The notes beneath the pieces were generated by a model. The model did not search any database. It had not been told where the DNA came from and saw only the letters and a program-made list of their open reading frames with translations. A stretch of DNA of 64,000 nucleotides. It comes from Oscillospiraceae bacterium HV4-5-C5C (GTDB taxonomy: Bacteria; Bacillota; Clostridia; Saccharofermentanales; Fastidiosipilaceae). The DNA lies in assembly GCA_012034405.1 (NCBI GenBank), contig JAAVLZ010000009.1, positions 1 through 64,000 on the forward strand. Direction: 5' to 3'. Position numbers and translations under genes: made by a program. Positions 17,301 to 24,797 of the stretch are shown piece after piece; the first letter of the stretch is position 1, and the number at the start of each line of letters is the position of its first letter.

Positions 17301-17657
17301 TTCGTCAGTTATTCAGTATCGAAATGATTTAGTCTCGATGAATCACACAATAATTCAGTATTCGGACAGGTGACTTTGCCCTTTCAAGGCGCCTTTGTCA
17401 TCCGGTCGTTACCGCTCCAGATTTATGCATAATATCTCACTGCGATTGTCGTCCTGTCTGTCGTCCGGTAAGAGCCAGCAGGTAGCAGTCATAGGGTAAA
17501 TCAGGCCTTATAGGCATAAGTAGGATACCAGCTGATATATTTGGAAAATAACCGGCAGCAGCTGCAGTATAGATGGCATATAGGAAGCAAATCTAATGAA
17601 TGCCCGTCCCGCTGCCAGGGTTATGGCGGACCAATCACCTTGTGAAGGTCTGGCGGC
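17301..17657. other. Non-coding decayed stretch
   Basis: No gene is supported here. The only structure noted is the palindrome TTATGCATAA at 17423-17432, related to the dyad upstream of the small membrane protein gene. The stretch separates that promoter from the end of a broken ABC transporter gene. Confidence 0.4.
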
Positions 17658-18188
17658 TCAGATCTGAAAATAGTGAGCCTGTTCCTTAAACAGCCGGGCA
17701 TACGGACTGTCGGGCTGTTGCATCAGGACCTCATGCGGGGCAAAATCCGCAACCCGTCCGTCAACCAGCACCAGAATCCGGTCACAAAAACGGGATGAAG
17801 CCAGGCGGTGCGATATAAAAAGCGCCGTTTTGTCCTGCATGGCCTGGCTGAAGTCCTCGTAAATCTGACTTTCTGCCAGTGTGTCCAGGGCAGAAGTCGG
17901 TTCATCCAGGATGACCACTGGTGCGTCTTTATAGATAGCCCGGGCCAGCAAAAGCTTTTGTTCTTCGCCACCGGATAACATCAGACCGTCTGGCGTCAGA
18001 ATATTCAACAGCGGTTGATCCAGACCCTGTTCAGCCGCCATGATCTTTTGCAGCAGGCCCGCACGGGCCAGGGCTTGCTTAACTCTGGAGTGTCAATCCG
18101 GCGCAGATCGGAGGCGACAAATTCAGCGACAGTGAAGGACAGCACGTGCTCTTGCTGGAATAGTACACTGAACAGCTCAAAAACCGCT
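17658..18188 (-). pseudogene. Remnant of an ABC exporter ATPase domain, frameshifted and 5'-truncated
   Basis: The C-terminal half of an ABC exporter nucleotide-binding domain is readable: signature LMLSGGEEQKLLLARA, Walker B VVILDEPTSALD, H-loop FISHRLASS. Upstream, another frame continues it (ELFSVLFQQEHVLSFTVAEF, the Q-loop region) and the two frames meet near 18080, so one frameshift is present. The fold stops abruptly near 18188, where an IS256-like transposase start begins; Walker A and the membrane domain are missing. The gene is therefore dead. It belonged to the ABC_membrane/ABC exporter type used for peptides or lipids, matching the secreted-protein genes nearby. Confidence 0.8.
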
Positions 18189-18257
18189 GCTGCGTGCCAG
18201 TTCCGTTAATTCGTCCTTGATTGCGCCTTCCTTTAACTGTATGAGCTTCCTGGACAT
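18177..18257 (-). mobile_element. 5' remnant of an IS256-family transposase
   Basis: A 26-codon frame from ATG 18257 reads MSRKLIQLKEG, then AIKDELTELARSSGF and stops. With AAAGGAG well placed upstream it looks like a true gene start. The second part resembles the N-terminus of IS256-type transposases, where a stretch of the form LKELVRxSVEETLNALL is expected; identity breaks after ARSS at the join with the ABC remnant. No catalytic DDE residues remain. The element's left end probably lies between 18257 and 18366, but I could not confirm a terminal repeat. The deletion that joined the two remnants likely involved this insertion. Confidence 0.5.
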
Positions 18258-18366
18258 ATGGTTGGTCTCCTTTGTACAAATGGTTCCTTCAAACCCATTC
18301 GATCAACTCGGCCTCTTTATGCCCTTTTTAATTTGCGCAACTTCTTGTCCGCACCCCCTTATCGCG

Positions 18367-19356
18367 CTAGCTCAGGCGCTGGCCACGGCGCAGCTGTTGA
18401 CGGGCCGCGGCGATCACCGCATCCAGCTGCTGCAGCTGCCCCAGCTTTGCTTTTTCAGCCGGACTGGTTGTCAGCACCTGGCAGATGCCGCCATTATTAA
18501 TTACCAGGCGACGGTTAGCCATCAGGGCCAGCAGCGGATCATGCGTCGCCATCAGCACAATTTTGTCCTGCGCTACCAGCAGCTCCAACGCCCGTTTACG
18601 GTCAATGCCCGCGTTCTCAATTTCATCAATCAGCACAATCGGAGACGCACTTAAGATAGCGGTGTCTGCAATCATCAAGGCGCGGGACTGCCCGCCGGAC
18701 AGACTGGTCACTGGGGTATCCAGCGCAAACGCTTCGCCCGCCAGACGGTTAGCCGCGGTCATGATCTCCCGGGTCACCGCTGCCGGGTCCGGGTGCAGGC
18801 GGCTTTCCGCGTGCAGCTGCAGAAAGCCTTGCACTGTCAGGTCCATGACAAAATTCATGTTCTGCGACAGCTGCGCCACCAGTTTATGGCGCGATGAATA
18901 GCGCCACTGCGGGTCCGGCGGGGCGTCATTGATCAGGATACGGCGGCCGGTTGGGGTGTCACCCTGGGCTGCCCATTCAATGTCAGCCAGCAGCCGGCTT
19001 TTGCCGGAGCCAGTCGGCCCCACAATGGAGACAATCTCGGAGGTATGCAGCGTCAGCCGTTCAAAGTCTTCCGCCTGCCCCGCTTTGTCCCGGCCGGGCA
19101 AAATGGTCAGGGTGCGCAGCGGCTGTTGTTCATCCAAACCCAAAAAGTCCCGCATCTGCTCCAGATACAAGGCCAGGTCCGCCAGCAGGCGCTCCGGCTC
19201 CAAAGCCCGGTCTTCCAGCTCTTCCGGGCTGAAATGGGCCAGATACTCAGCCGGGGTCAGCTGTTCAAAGCCGCTGATATCAAGCTTATTCTGCTTAAAA
19301 AAGTCCGCTGCATAAGGCTGCTGCTCCAGCAGCCGGGCCAGAGTTTGCTTGGTCAT
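18367..19356 (-). CDS. Stand-alone ABC ATPase of a permease-less ABC/GTPase/DUF1858 operon
   Basis: ATPase of 329 residues. An N-terminal helical segment of about 100 residues (FFKQNKLDISGFEQLTPAEY) of unclear family precedes the nucleotide-binding domain: Walker A GPTGSGKS (113-120), signature LSGGQ (219-223), Walker B IVLIDE (240-245) followed by IENAGIDRKRALELL, H-loop His272. There is no membrane segment and no permease gene next to it. The ATG overlaps the GTPase stop by four bases, so the two are translationally coupled. It may power assembly or release in a metal-related cytoplasmic process rather than transport; that is inference. An anion-type importer ATPase is the alternative. Confidence 0.85.
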   Translation of the reverse strand: MTKQTLARLLEQQPYAADFFKQNKLDISGFEQLTPAEYLAHFSPEELEDRALEPERLLADLALYLEQMRDFLGLDEQQPLRTLTILPGRDKAGQAEDFERLTLHTSEIVSIVGPTGSGKSRLLADIEWAAQGDTPTGRRILINDAPPDPQWRYSSRHKLVAQLSQNMNFVMDLTVQGFLQLHAESRLHPDPAAVTREIMTAANRLAGEAFALDTPVTSLSGGQSRALMIADTAILSASPIVLIDEIENAGIDRKRALELLVAQDKIVLMATHDPLLALMANRRLVINNGGICQVLTTSPAEKAKLGQLQQLDAVIAAARQQLRRGQRLS

Positions 19357-20054
19357 GCTTCAGGCTCCCCCAAATCCATCTTTTTGACGTTGCCCAGTTG
19401 AAACGCCTGGCCAATGCGGGTTTCGCCCAGACAGTAAGAGCACAGCGCCGCCGGCATGGGGAAACGCAGCTGCATGCCCTGGACAGTCTCTACCTGCAGG
19501 TCCGGGTTGTACAGCAGGGTGCTCAGCTCGTAAGCACCCTGACCGGTCAGGCCGTTGACCGGTAAGATCAGCGCGCGGGGATTGACCGAGCTCACCCGGG
19601 CCGCAAAGACCTCCCGCTCCGCCTGGGATACAATATCTCCCTTGGTAATAACCACCAGATCGGCTGACTTCAGCAGCGGGCCGATTTTGCGGGGCGTATT
19701 AATGCCGGACAGGTTGTCAATGACACAGACACCTTTTACCTGTTTCAGGTACGGCGAACAGCGGTTACACAGTCCGGCTGATTCCGTGATCAGCAAGTCC
19801 AGCTCGCTTTGCTTGCCCCAGCGGACAATTTCTTCAATATTGGAGGCAAAAAAGTGGTCCGGGCACAGGGCGCCGGACAGACCCTTTTGAACCGGCACAC
19901 CGGCTTCTGCATAGGCCTTGTCATCATCGGTGTACAGGCAGTCAAATTTGACCACCCCCACTTTGACCCCGCGGCTTTTCAGCGCCGCAATGGTTTTCAG
20001 GATCACGGCGGTTTTGCCTGATGAAGGCGGGCCGGAAACAATGGTCAGATTCAT
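19353..20054 (-). CDS. HypB/UreG-like GTPase with cysteine motifs
   Basis: P-loop GTPase of 233 residues of the SIMIBI/G3E type. Walker A GPPSSGKT (8-15); KFDCLYTDDD (37-45); a CPDH motif (64-67) at the place where UreG and HypB have a metal-binding Cys/His; ESAGLCNRC (91-99) with CxxC; base-specificity motif TKGD (137-140, replacing NKxD); a second CxxC in ALCSYC (205-208). ATG 20054 overlaps the binding protein stop by four bases. Related GTPases insert nickel or similar metals into enzymes, so a metallochaperone role is likely, but the metal and client are unknown. Start was chosen at the P-loop strand MNLTIVSG. Confidence 0.85.
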   Translation of the reverse strand: MNLTIVSGPPSSGKTAVILKTIAALKSRGVKVGVVKFDCLYTDDDKAYAEAGVPVQKGLSGALCPDHFFASNIEEIVRWGKQSELDLLITESAGLCNRCSPYLKQVKGVCVIDNLSGINTPRKIGPLLKSADLVVITKGDIVSQAEREVFAARVSSVNPRALILPVNGLTGQGAYELSTLLYNPDLQVETVQGMQLRFPMPAALCSYCLGETRIGQAFQLGNVKKMDLGEPEA

Positions 20055-21319
20055 AAGCTGTCCTTTCCTTGCGCGGCGTAAAAGAGCCTTTCTGTCTGCC
20101 GGATCAGCCGGGTGATGTCCTGCTGGTGAATATAGTCCCACCCCAGCCACATGAAGTCCTGCTCCGGCTGCAGCTGATTGTCCACCTCCGGATGGGTGGA
20201 CGGGAATTTGCCATTGGCGCTGAAGGTTTCACCGACCTGGCGGGAACAGAAAAAATCTACCAGCGGCTGGAGCTGCGGCTGAGCGCTGGCTTTAGCCAGC
20301 ATAAATATAGGGCTGACAATGGCGCCGTCCTGGGGCCAGACCGGCTGAAGCGGGCTGTTTCCCCCTATCATCCGGGTAAAAAAGTAAGGGGTAACGGAAA
20401 CCGCGGGCAGTCCGGCCGCCGCTTTCTGCCCGCTGCCTTTGACCATCTGGGCCGGATGCAGGGCCTGCTGAGCAGCCCGGCCCAGCCGTGTGACCCCCTC
20501 CGCTCCGTAAAAGCGGTGAATGTGTAAAAGCAGCGCGTTGAACAGGTCCAGGTCCCGCGTAGGCAGGGCGACGCTGTGCTCAAACTCCGGGCGCAGCAGA
20601 TCCGCCCAGGTTTGGGGGAAGGGGCGCTGGCCCAGCACTTTGGTGTTAACCATAAAGACAGCCGGTACGACCCCCAGGATAGCGTATTGCCCGAGCGGGT
20701 CCTGCAGATCAATCCGCGCATTTTGCAAGTCCGGATTAAGCCTGCGCCGCTGGCTCAGGTCGCCAAACGCGCCGCGATCACAGTACTGGCCCATGAGCTC
20801 ATGGTCAAAAAACAGCTCAAAGCCGGCCGACAGATAAAGATCTGCCAGCTGGTCCGGGTTACCCTGACTGGTCCGCACATCCTGAATGATCTTGTCCAGG
20901 CCAAGACTGGCGGCCTGCAGTTGATAGGTCAGATGGTGGACCGGACTGCCGGCCGGCTGCTGACCCAGCCAGGTTTCCAGCTGGTCCAGCAGCGGTATCC
21001 GGATGGGGCAGGGCAGCACCCCTTCAAGCCGCGGGCCGTCAGGCCGCTGCGGCTTTGGTCCGGTCAGGCCACAGCTCAGCCCGGCGCCCGGTTCAGCCTG
21101 CTGCTGCCGGATAGCTTCCCGCAGCTTTTGCGCCAATAAATCCACATTCAGCTGCTTGCTGCGCAAAGCGTTCTCAAACGTGATGGTCCGGCCCATCACT
21201 TGCCGTAAGGCAGGATTTTTCAGCAGCGGAAAGCCTTCCGCGGCCAGTAAATCAATCAAAGCCGGATATTTTTCCGTGATATCGTAAATGCTGTCGGTCA
21301 GCTTAAAGTATTCTGCCAT
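20051..21319 (-). CDS. DUF1858-fused solute-binding-like protein without signal peptide
   Basis: Protein of 422 residues. Residues 1-70 match the DUF1858 pattern (ITEKYPALIDLLAAEGFPLL, then RTITFENALRSKQLNVDLL). From about 105 it looks like a family 1/6 ABC solute-binding protein (VVPAVFMVNTKVLG, TWADLLRPEFEHSVALPTRD, FFCSRQVGETFSANGKFPS). There is no signal peptide, lipobox or membrane helix, so it appears cytoplasmic, which is odd for a binding protein. AAGGAAAGGA precedes the ATG. It heads a three-gene coupled operon with the GTPase and ABC ATPase. Binding of a metal oxyanion or small ligand inside the cell is a plausible but unproven role. Confidence 0.82.
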   Translation of the reverse strand: MAEYFKLTDSIYDITEKYPALIDLLAAEGFPLLKNPALRQVMGRTITFENALRSKQLNVDLLAQKLREAIRQQQAEPGAGLSCGLTGPKPQRPDGPRLEGVLPCPIRIPLLDQLETWLGQQPAGSPVHHLTYQLQAASLGLDKIIQDVRTSQGNPDQLADLYLSAGFELFFDHELMGQYCDRGAFGDLSQRRRLNPDLQNARIDLQDPLGQYAILGVVPAVFMVNTKVLGQRPFPQTWADLLRPEFEHSVALPTRDLDLFNALLLHIHRFYGAEGVTRLGRAAQQALHPAQMVKGSGQKAAAGLPAVSVTPYFFTRMIGGNSPLQPVWPQDGAIVSPIFMLAKASAQPQLQPLVDFFCSRQVGETFSANGKFPSTHPEVDNQLQPEQDFMWLGWDYIHQQDITRLIRQTERLFYAAQGKDSL

Positions 21320-21626
21320 GTCGGTTCCTTTCCTTATAGCGCGGCGGCCGGTCCACTGACCTGCGCGCTGGGTTTTGTCGGCAGTTTAACATGGCTAACT
21401 TGGTTTTGCCGTTGGAATTAGCACAACCATCTTGTCCAACCTCGCTTGTAGCCGGCGCCGCGGCAGATTTTGACCTCAAACGCCCCGCCAGGCGGATAAG
21501 CCGCAACCAAAGCAGGCAGCAGTCCGTCATAATAGGTGTAAGGGAGATCGTAAATACGGCGCGGCGTTCAGGGTACCATGAGCAAAGCCGCCCTGACAGC
21601 AGCCTGAAAACAGGGGGTAGCGCAGG
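21320..21626. other. Divergent intergenic region, DUF1858 operon / sigma factor gene
   Basis: A 307-base spacer between the leftward binding-protein gene and the rightward sigma factor gene. It must contain both promoters. I checked for a riboswitch-like fold but saw only the short dyad TTGGA / TCCAA around 21412-21441 and no recognisable aptamer core. Ribosome sites AAGGAAAGGA (minus) and AGGGGG (plus) are at the two ends. Confidence 0.4.
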
Positions 21627-22187
21627 ATGGAAGACAAGCAGATAGTGGAGTTGTACTGGGCCCGCTCAGAACAGGCGATCCATGAAACGGCTGCCAAATA
21701 CGGCCGTTATTGCCGCGCGATTGCCTGGAACATCCTGTTTGATGAGGAGGATGCCAAAGAGTGCGTCAACGACACCTGGTTAAGGGCCTGGACCAATATC
21801 CCGCCCCAGCGCCCCGACCTGTTGGCTCCGTTTCTGGCCCGGATTACCCGCAACCTGGCGCTGGACCGTTACCGCCGGGAGCACGCCGTTAAACGGGGCG
21901 GCGGACAGGTGGAGCTGGTCCTGGAAGATCTGGAAGGCTGCCTTTCGTCTCCGGAGCGGATAGAAGAGCAGCTGGACGAGGCCGGACTGGTTGACAGTCT
22001 GAATCGTTTTCTGGGCGGGCTTTCGACCCGGGATCGCTGCGTGTTCCTGCGCCGTTACTGGTATATCAGTCGGATCAGCGAAGTGGCCGCAGATTATGGC
22101 ATGAGTGAAAGCAAGGTCAAATCCATTCTCTTTCGCACCCGCAAAAAGCTGCGGCGCCATCTCCTGGCAGATGGGATAAAGCTTTGA
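21627..22187 (+). CDS. RNA polymerase sigma factor, ECF-like sigma-70
   Basis: Sigma factor of 186 residues. Region 2 is visible as CRAIAWNILFDEEDAKECV followed by NDTWLRAWTNIPP and ITRNLALDRYRREHAVKRGG; region 4 as LSTRDRCVFLRRYWYISRIS followed by YGMSESKVKSILFRTRKKL. This subfamily is common in Clostridia and is usually followed by a gene for a membrane protein that acts as anti-sigma or target, as here. The gap to the next gene start is 49 bases. The regulon is unknown; autoregulation is common in the group but no -35/-10 was identified. Confidence 0.9.
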   Translation: MEDKQIVELYWARSEQAIHETAAKYGRYCRAIAWNILFDEEDAKECVNDTWLRAWTNIPPQRPDLLAPFLARITRNLALDRYRREHAVKRGGGQVELVLEDLEGCLSSPERIEEQLDEAGLVDSLNRFLGGLSTRDRCVFLRRYWYISRISEVAADYGMSESKVKSILFRTRKKLRRHLLADGIKL

Positions 22188-22236
22188 TCATTTCAGCCTG
22201 ACTGAGGCCTTGAAGCACCTGAAGGGAGGCAGCACC

Positions 22237-23853
22237 ATGAATAAACAAACTGCAAGACAACCATCCGACCGAGCAACTCAGCTGCTTGATGCCATAGGTC
22301 AGGTCCGCGAGCGTTATATTGTCGAAGCTCAGACCTGGTCTCCCGGCAGGGTTCGCAAGCCTGACGTAACGGACTCCGCGGGAGCGGCAGAAGGCAGCTG
22401 CAGGCCGCAGCGTTCCCGGCAGTGCTTCAGCTGGCGCCGCGGACTGGTCACCGCCGTGGCCGCCGGTCTGGCCTTACTGCTGGGCAGCTGGTTTGGTCTG
22501 TACCGCGCCGGGCTTTGGCCGGCAGGCCTGGGCGGAGCCCAGACAAACGGCACAAACGGCAGCACGGTCAGCGTCGGCACGACGACTGCAGCAGACCAGG
22601 CGGCCACGGCCGGCAGCACCGGCCGGGAAGCCGCGTCGTCAAGCCAGGTTCCTGCCGCAGTTACCGGGGAGTCAAGCCAGACAGCCGCCGCTTCTGACAG
22701 CAGCCCGCAGGTGTCGACCGATCTGCCGCTGCTGGTCATCGGGCTATCCGGTGACGGCAGCGGAGCCGCGGCAGATTATGGCCATCTGTATCTGAATCCG
22801 TCTGAACTGGAAAACCGTAATCCCTGGACTGAGGACACAGAGGTCACGACGCTGCCGGTGTACCGGAACCTGCGCACCATCATGCCGGATACCCAAAGTA
22901 TCAGCGGAACCAGCGGCGCTGACCTGCTGCAGCAGCTGGAGCAGCTGGCTGCAACCTTGCAGCTGACCGTAAACTGGGATGACTTGAGCGCGCCCGTGGT
23001 TTATCCTTCACGCGAGGTCCTGCATACCCGGGACAGCCTGCTGGCCAGCCGCCAGCAATTTGATTTGCTCCAAACCAGCATAGACGGGATTCAGCTCAGC
23101 GTCAGCGGCATTGATGCCTATACGTTGAATTTTGATGCGGATAGCGGCCTCGCCCTGCCTGAGACCCTGGTTTTTCCGCTGGAGGCAGAGGCAGAGCCTG
23201 GTACTTCGCCGACTGACCTGCTTGGCACCACGTCGGAGCAGGTGCTGGCGCTGGCCGATTACGTCCTGACCAATTACAGCCAGGTCATCCGGATGGATCA
23301 GCCGGTCATTGAACTCCAAACCCAATATGGTTATGTGGCGCCGGATGCAGACGGGAGTAACGGGCTCATCAGCAAGTCCTACCCGCTGTTTGTCTATGAC
23401 CAGAGCGGCAGCCTGGCCGAGCAGATGCTAAACTACGCCGGCCGGCAGCTTTCCTTTATAGTCACTGAACCTGACAGCCCCGATCAGACGACAACTGGCG
23501 GCGCTTATGTAAGTTTTCTGCGGCAGGATAATCAACTGGATCAGCTGGAAAAGCTGGGGGATTACCCCATCATCAGTATAAGCAAAGCGGAGAGCCTGCT
23601 ACAGGCCGGACAATTTGCCGTGAGTCAGGGGCCCAAGCCAACACCGGATCTGAATAAGCTGCTTAAGGTAGAGATGATCTACCAAATCAGCAGCTGGGAT
23701 TATGACACCATCCTGCCCTGGTATGTATTCTATATTGACAGCTCTGACCAGGCTCCGGACCTTGGCCTGCACAGCTATATCGCTTACTATGTGCCGGCCG
23801 TAGAACAGCAGTATATCAGTGACCAGTCTGTCTGGCAGGGCGGGATCAACTGA
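22237..23853 (+). CDS. Single-pass membrane protein, probable partner of the sigma factor
   Basis: Protein of 538 residues with a cytoplasmic N-terminus of about 65 residues, one membrane helix (about 68-90; LVTAVAAGLALLLGSWFGLY), a Ser/Thr/Ala/Gly-rich stalk (about 95-165) and a large extracytoplasmic domain of no family I recognise. ATG 22237 follows AAGGGAGG; an earlier ATG at 22210 lacks a site. The short inside, long outside topology directly after a sigma factor gene fits an anti-sigma or stress-sensing role, by analogy with similar pairs in Clostridia. No RsiW/zinc-finger HxxxCxxC motif is seen at the N-terminus, so the mechanism would differ. Confidence 0.75.
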   Translation: MNKQTARQPSDRATQLLDAIGQVRERYIVEAQTWSPGRVRKPDVTDSAGAAEGSCRPQRSRQCFSWRRGLVTAVAAGLALLLGSWFGLYRAGLWPAGLGGAQTNGTNGSTVSVGTTTAADQAATAGSTGREAASSSQVPAAVTGESSQTAAASDSSPQVSTDLPLLVIGLSGDGSGAAADYGHLYLNPSELENRNPWTEDTEVTTLPVYRNLRTIMPDTQSISGTSGADLLQQLEQLAATLQLTVNWDDLSAPVVYPSREVLHTRDSLLASRQQFDLLQTSIDGIQLSVSGIDAYTLNFDADSGLALPETLVFPLEAEAEPGTSPTDLLGTTSEQVLALADYVLTNYSQVIRMDQPVIELQTQYGYVAPDADGSNGLISKSYPLFVYDQSGSLAEQMLNYAGRQLSFIVTEPDSPDQTTTGGAYVSFLRQDNQLDQLEKLGDYPIISISKAESLLQAGQFAVSQGPKPTPDLNKLLKVEMIYQISSWDYDTILPWYVFYIDSSDQAPDLGLHSYIAYYVPAVEQQYISDQSVWQGGIN

Positions 23854-23881
23854 GGTTAAGATGGTAAAAGTCCCCCCGGCC

Positions 23882-24553
23882 TTAGCCCGTTCCCAGGGCG
23901 CTAAACTCCGGATGCGCTGACAAAAAGGCCTGATTTGTAGCTTGCAGCTTTTGGCAGTAATGCTCATAAGCCGGACTTAAACTGCGCAGGGCGGGGATAA
24001 ACACGGTATAGTAACCGCTGCTTTGAAGATAGTCGCGCCAGGCTTGCTGCAAGCGGCCGGCCGGGCTGCGCTGCCACTCAGCCGACTGGCGCCAAGTCAG
24101 GTAGGCTTGCAGTGTCGCGGCGCGTTGCTGATAAAAGGCTTCTATATTCTCCAGCGCCTCCCCTACTGCCCCGGCGCTCTGCTGCTGCAAGTCCGCCAGT
24201 TGCTCAGCCCGGACAGCCTTTTGCTCCCAATATTGACGCAAATCAGCTGGCAGCTGCAGCGGCGGCAGGTCATCCAGAAACGTTTGGAGCGTCAAATAGG
24301 CTTTCTGCTGGGCTTTAGTTTCCACCCGAACCTGCAAAAAGGGCTGGAAATGAAGGCAAAGCAACTGGCCCGGCATACCCGGGAAGGCTGTCAGTAAACG
24401 CTGCGCCAGGCTATCGCGGCATCACACTTCTGCCGCGCTGAAATCGCGATACCCATGGTCTTGAGATTGGGGCTGAATTAAACCTTGTTCAATATAGTAC
24501 TCAATGGCTTTTCTGGTCAGACCGCTGGCGCGGCTGGCTTCATTTAACACCAT
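23882..24553 (-). pseudogene. MerR-family regulator, broken
   Basis: From ATG 24553 (GGGAGGTGA upstream) a MerR winged HTH is readable: NEASRASGLTRKAIEYYIEQ, GLIQPQ, GYRDFSAAEV, then a stop at 24422. A second frame after it (about 24418 to 23882) continues with AFPGMPGQLLCLHFQPFLQ, ETKAQQKAYLTLQTFLDDLP and a long helical end, which resembles the C-terminal part of MerR proteins. The dimerisation helix expected between them (about 40-60 residues) is missing, so an internal deletion plus stop inactivates the gene. Both parts might still be made as fragments. The original effector is unknown. Confidence 0.7.
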
Positions 24554-24573
24554 ATGAGTCACCTCCCAGGTTA

Positions 24574-24604
24574 ATCCTAAGCCGGTACTCTGGGAACAAG
24601 TCAA
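24574..24604 (-). promoter_or_regulatory. MerR-type promoter with 19-base spacer
   Basis: Minus strand: -35 TTGACT (24599-24604), 19-base spacer, -10 TAGGAT (24574-24579). MerR-family targets characteristically have 19-20 base spacers that the activator distorts. An inverted pair GTACT / AGTAC lies around the -35 and in the spacer (about 24584-24607). It directly precedes the broken MerR gene, suggesting past autoregulation. Confidence 0.6.
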
Positions 24605-24797
24605 GTACAACCTTTGAGGGCAGGTACCGCCAAAGGTCAGACCTCCGCGGGTGCAGATCAACATAAAATCTAAGCAAATTGCAGGCTGGTTTTAACCTGG
24701 CGGCGGCATAATACGTTAAGATAGAAGTAAATAACCGGCTTTCCCCTGTCCGGGAACGTTTCTCCGGCAGCAGGCCGCTTCAGGAGGTATGTCGCAG

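Noticed and set aside
21320-21626. Possible riboswitch upstream of the DUF1858 operon
   Set aside because: Only short dyads are visible and no conserved aptamer core (for example cobalamin, nickel/cobalt or molybdenum cofactor types) could be recognised by eye.
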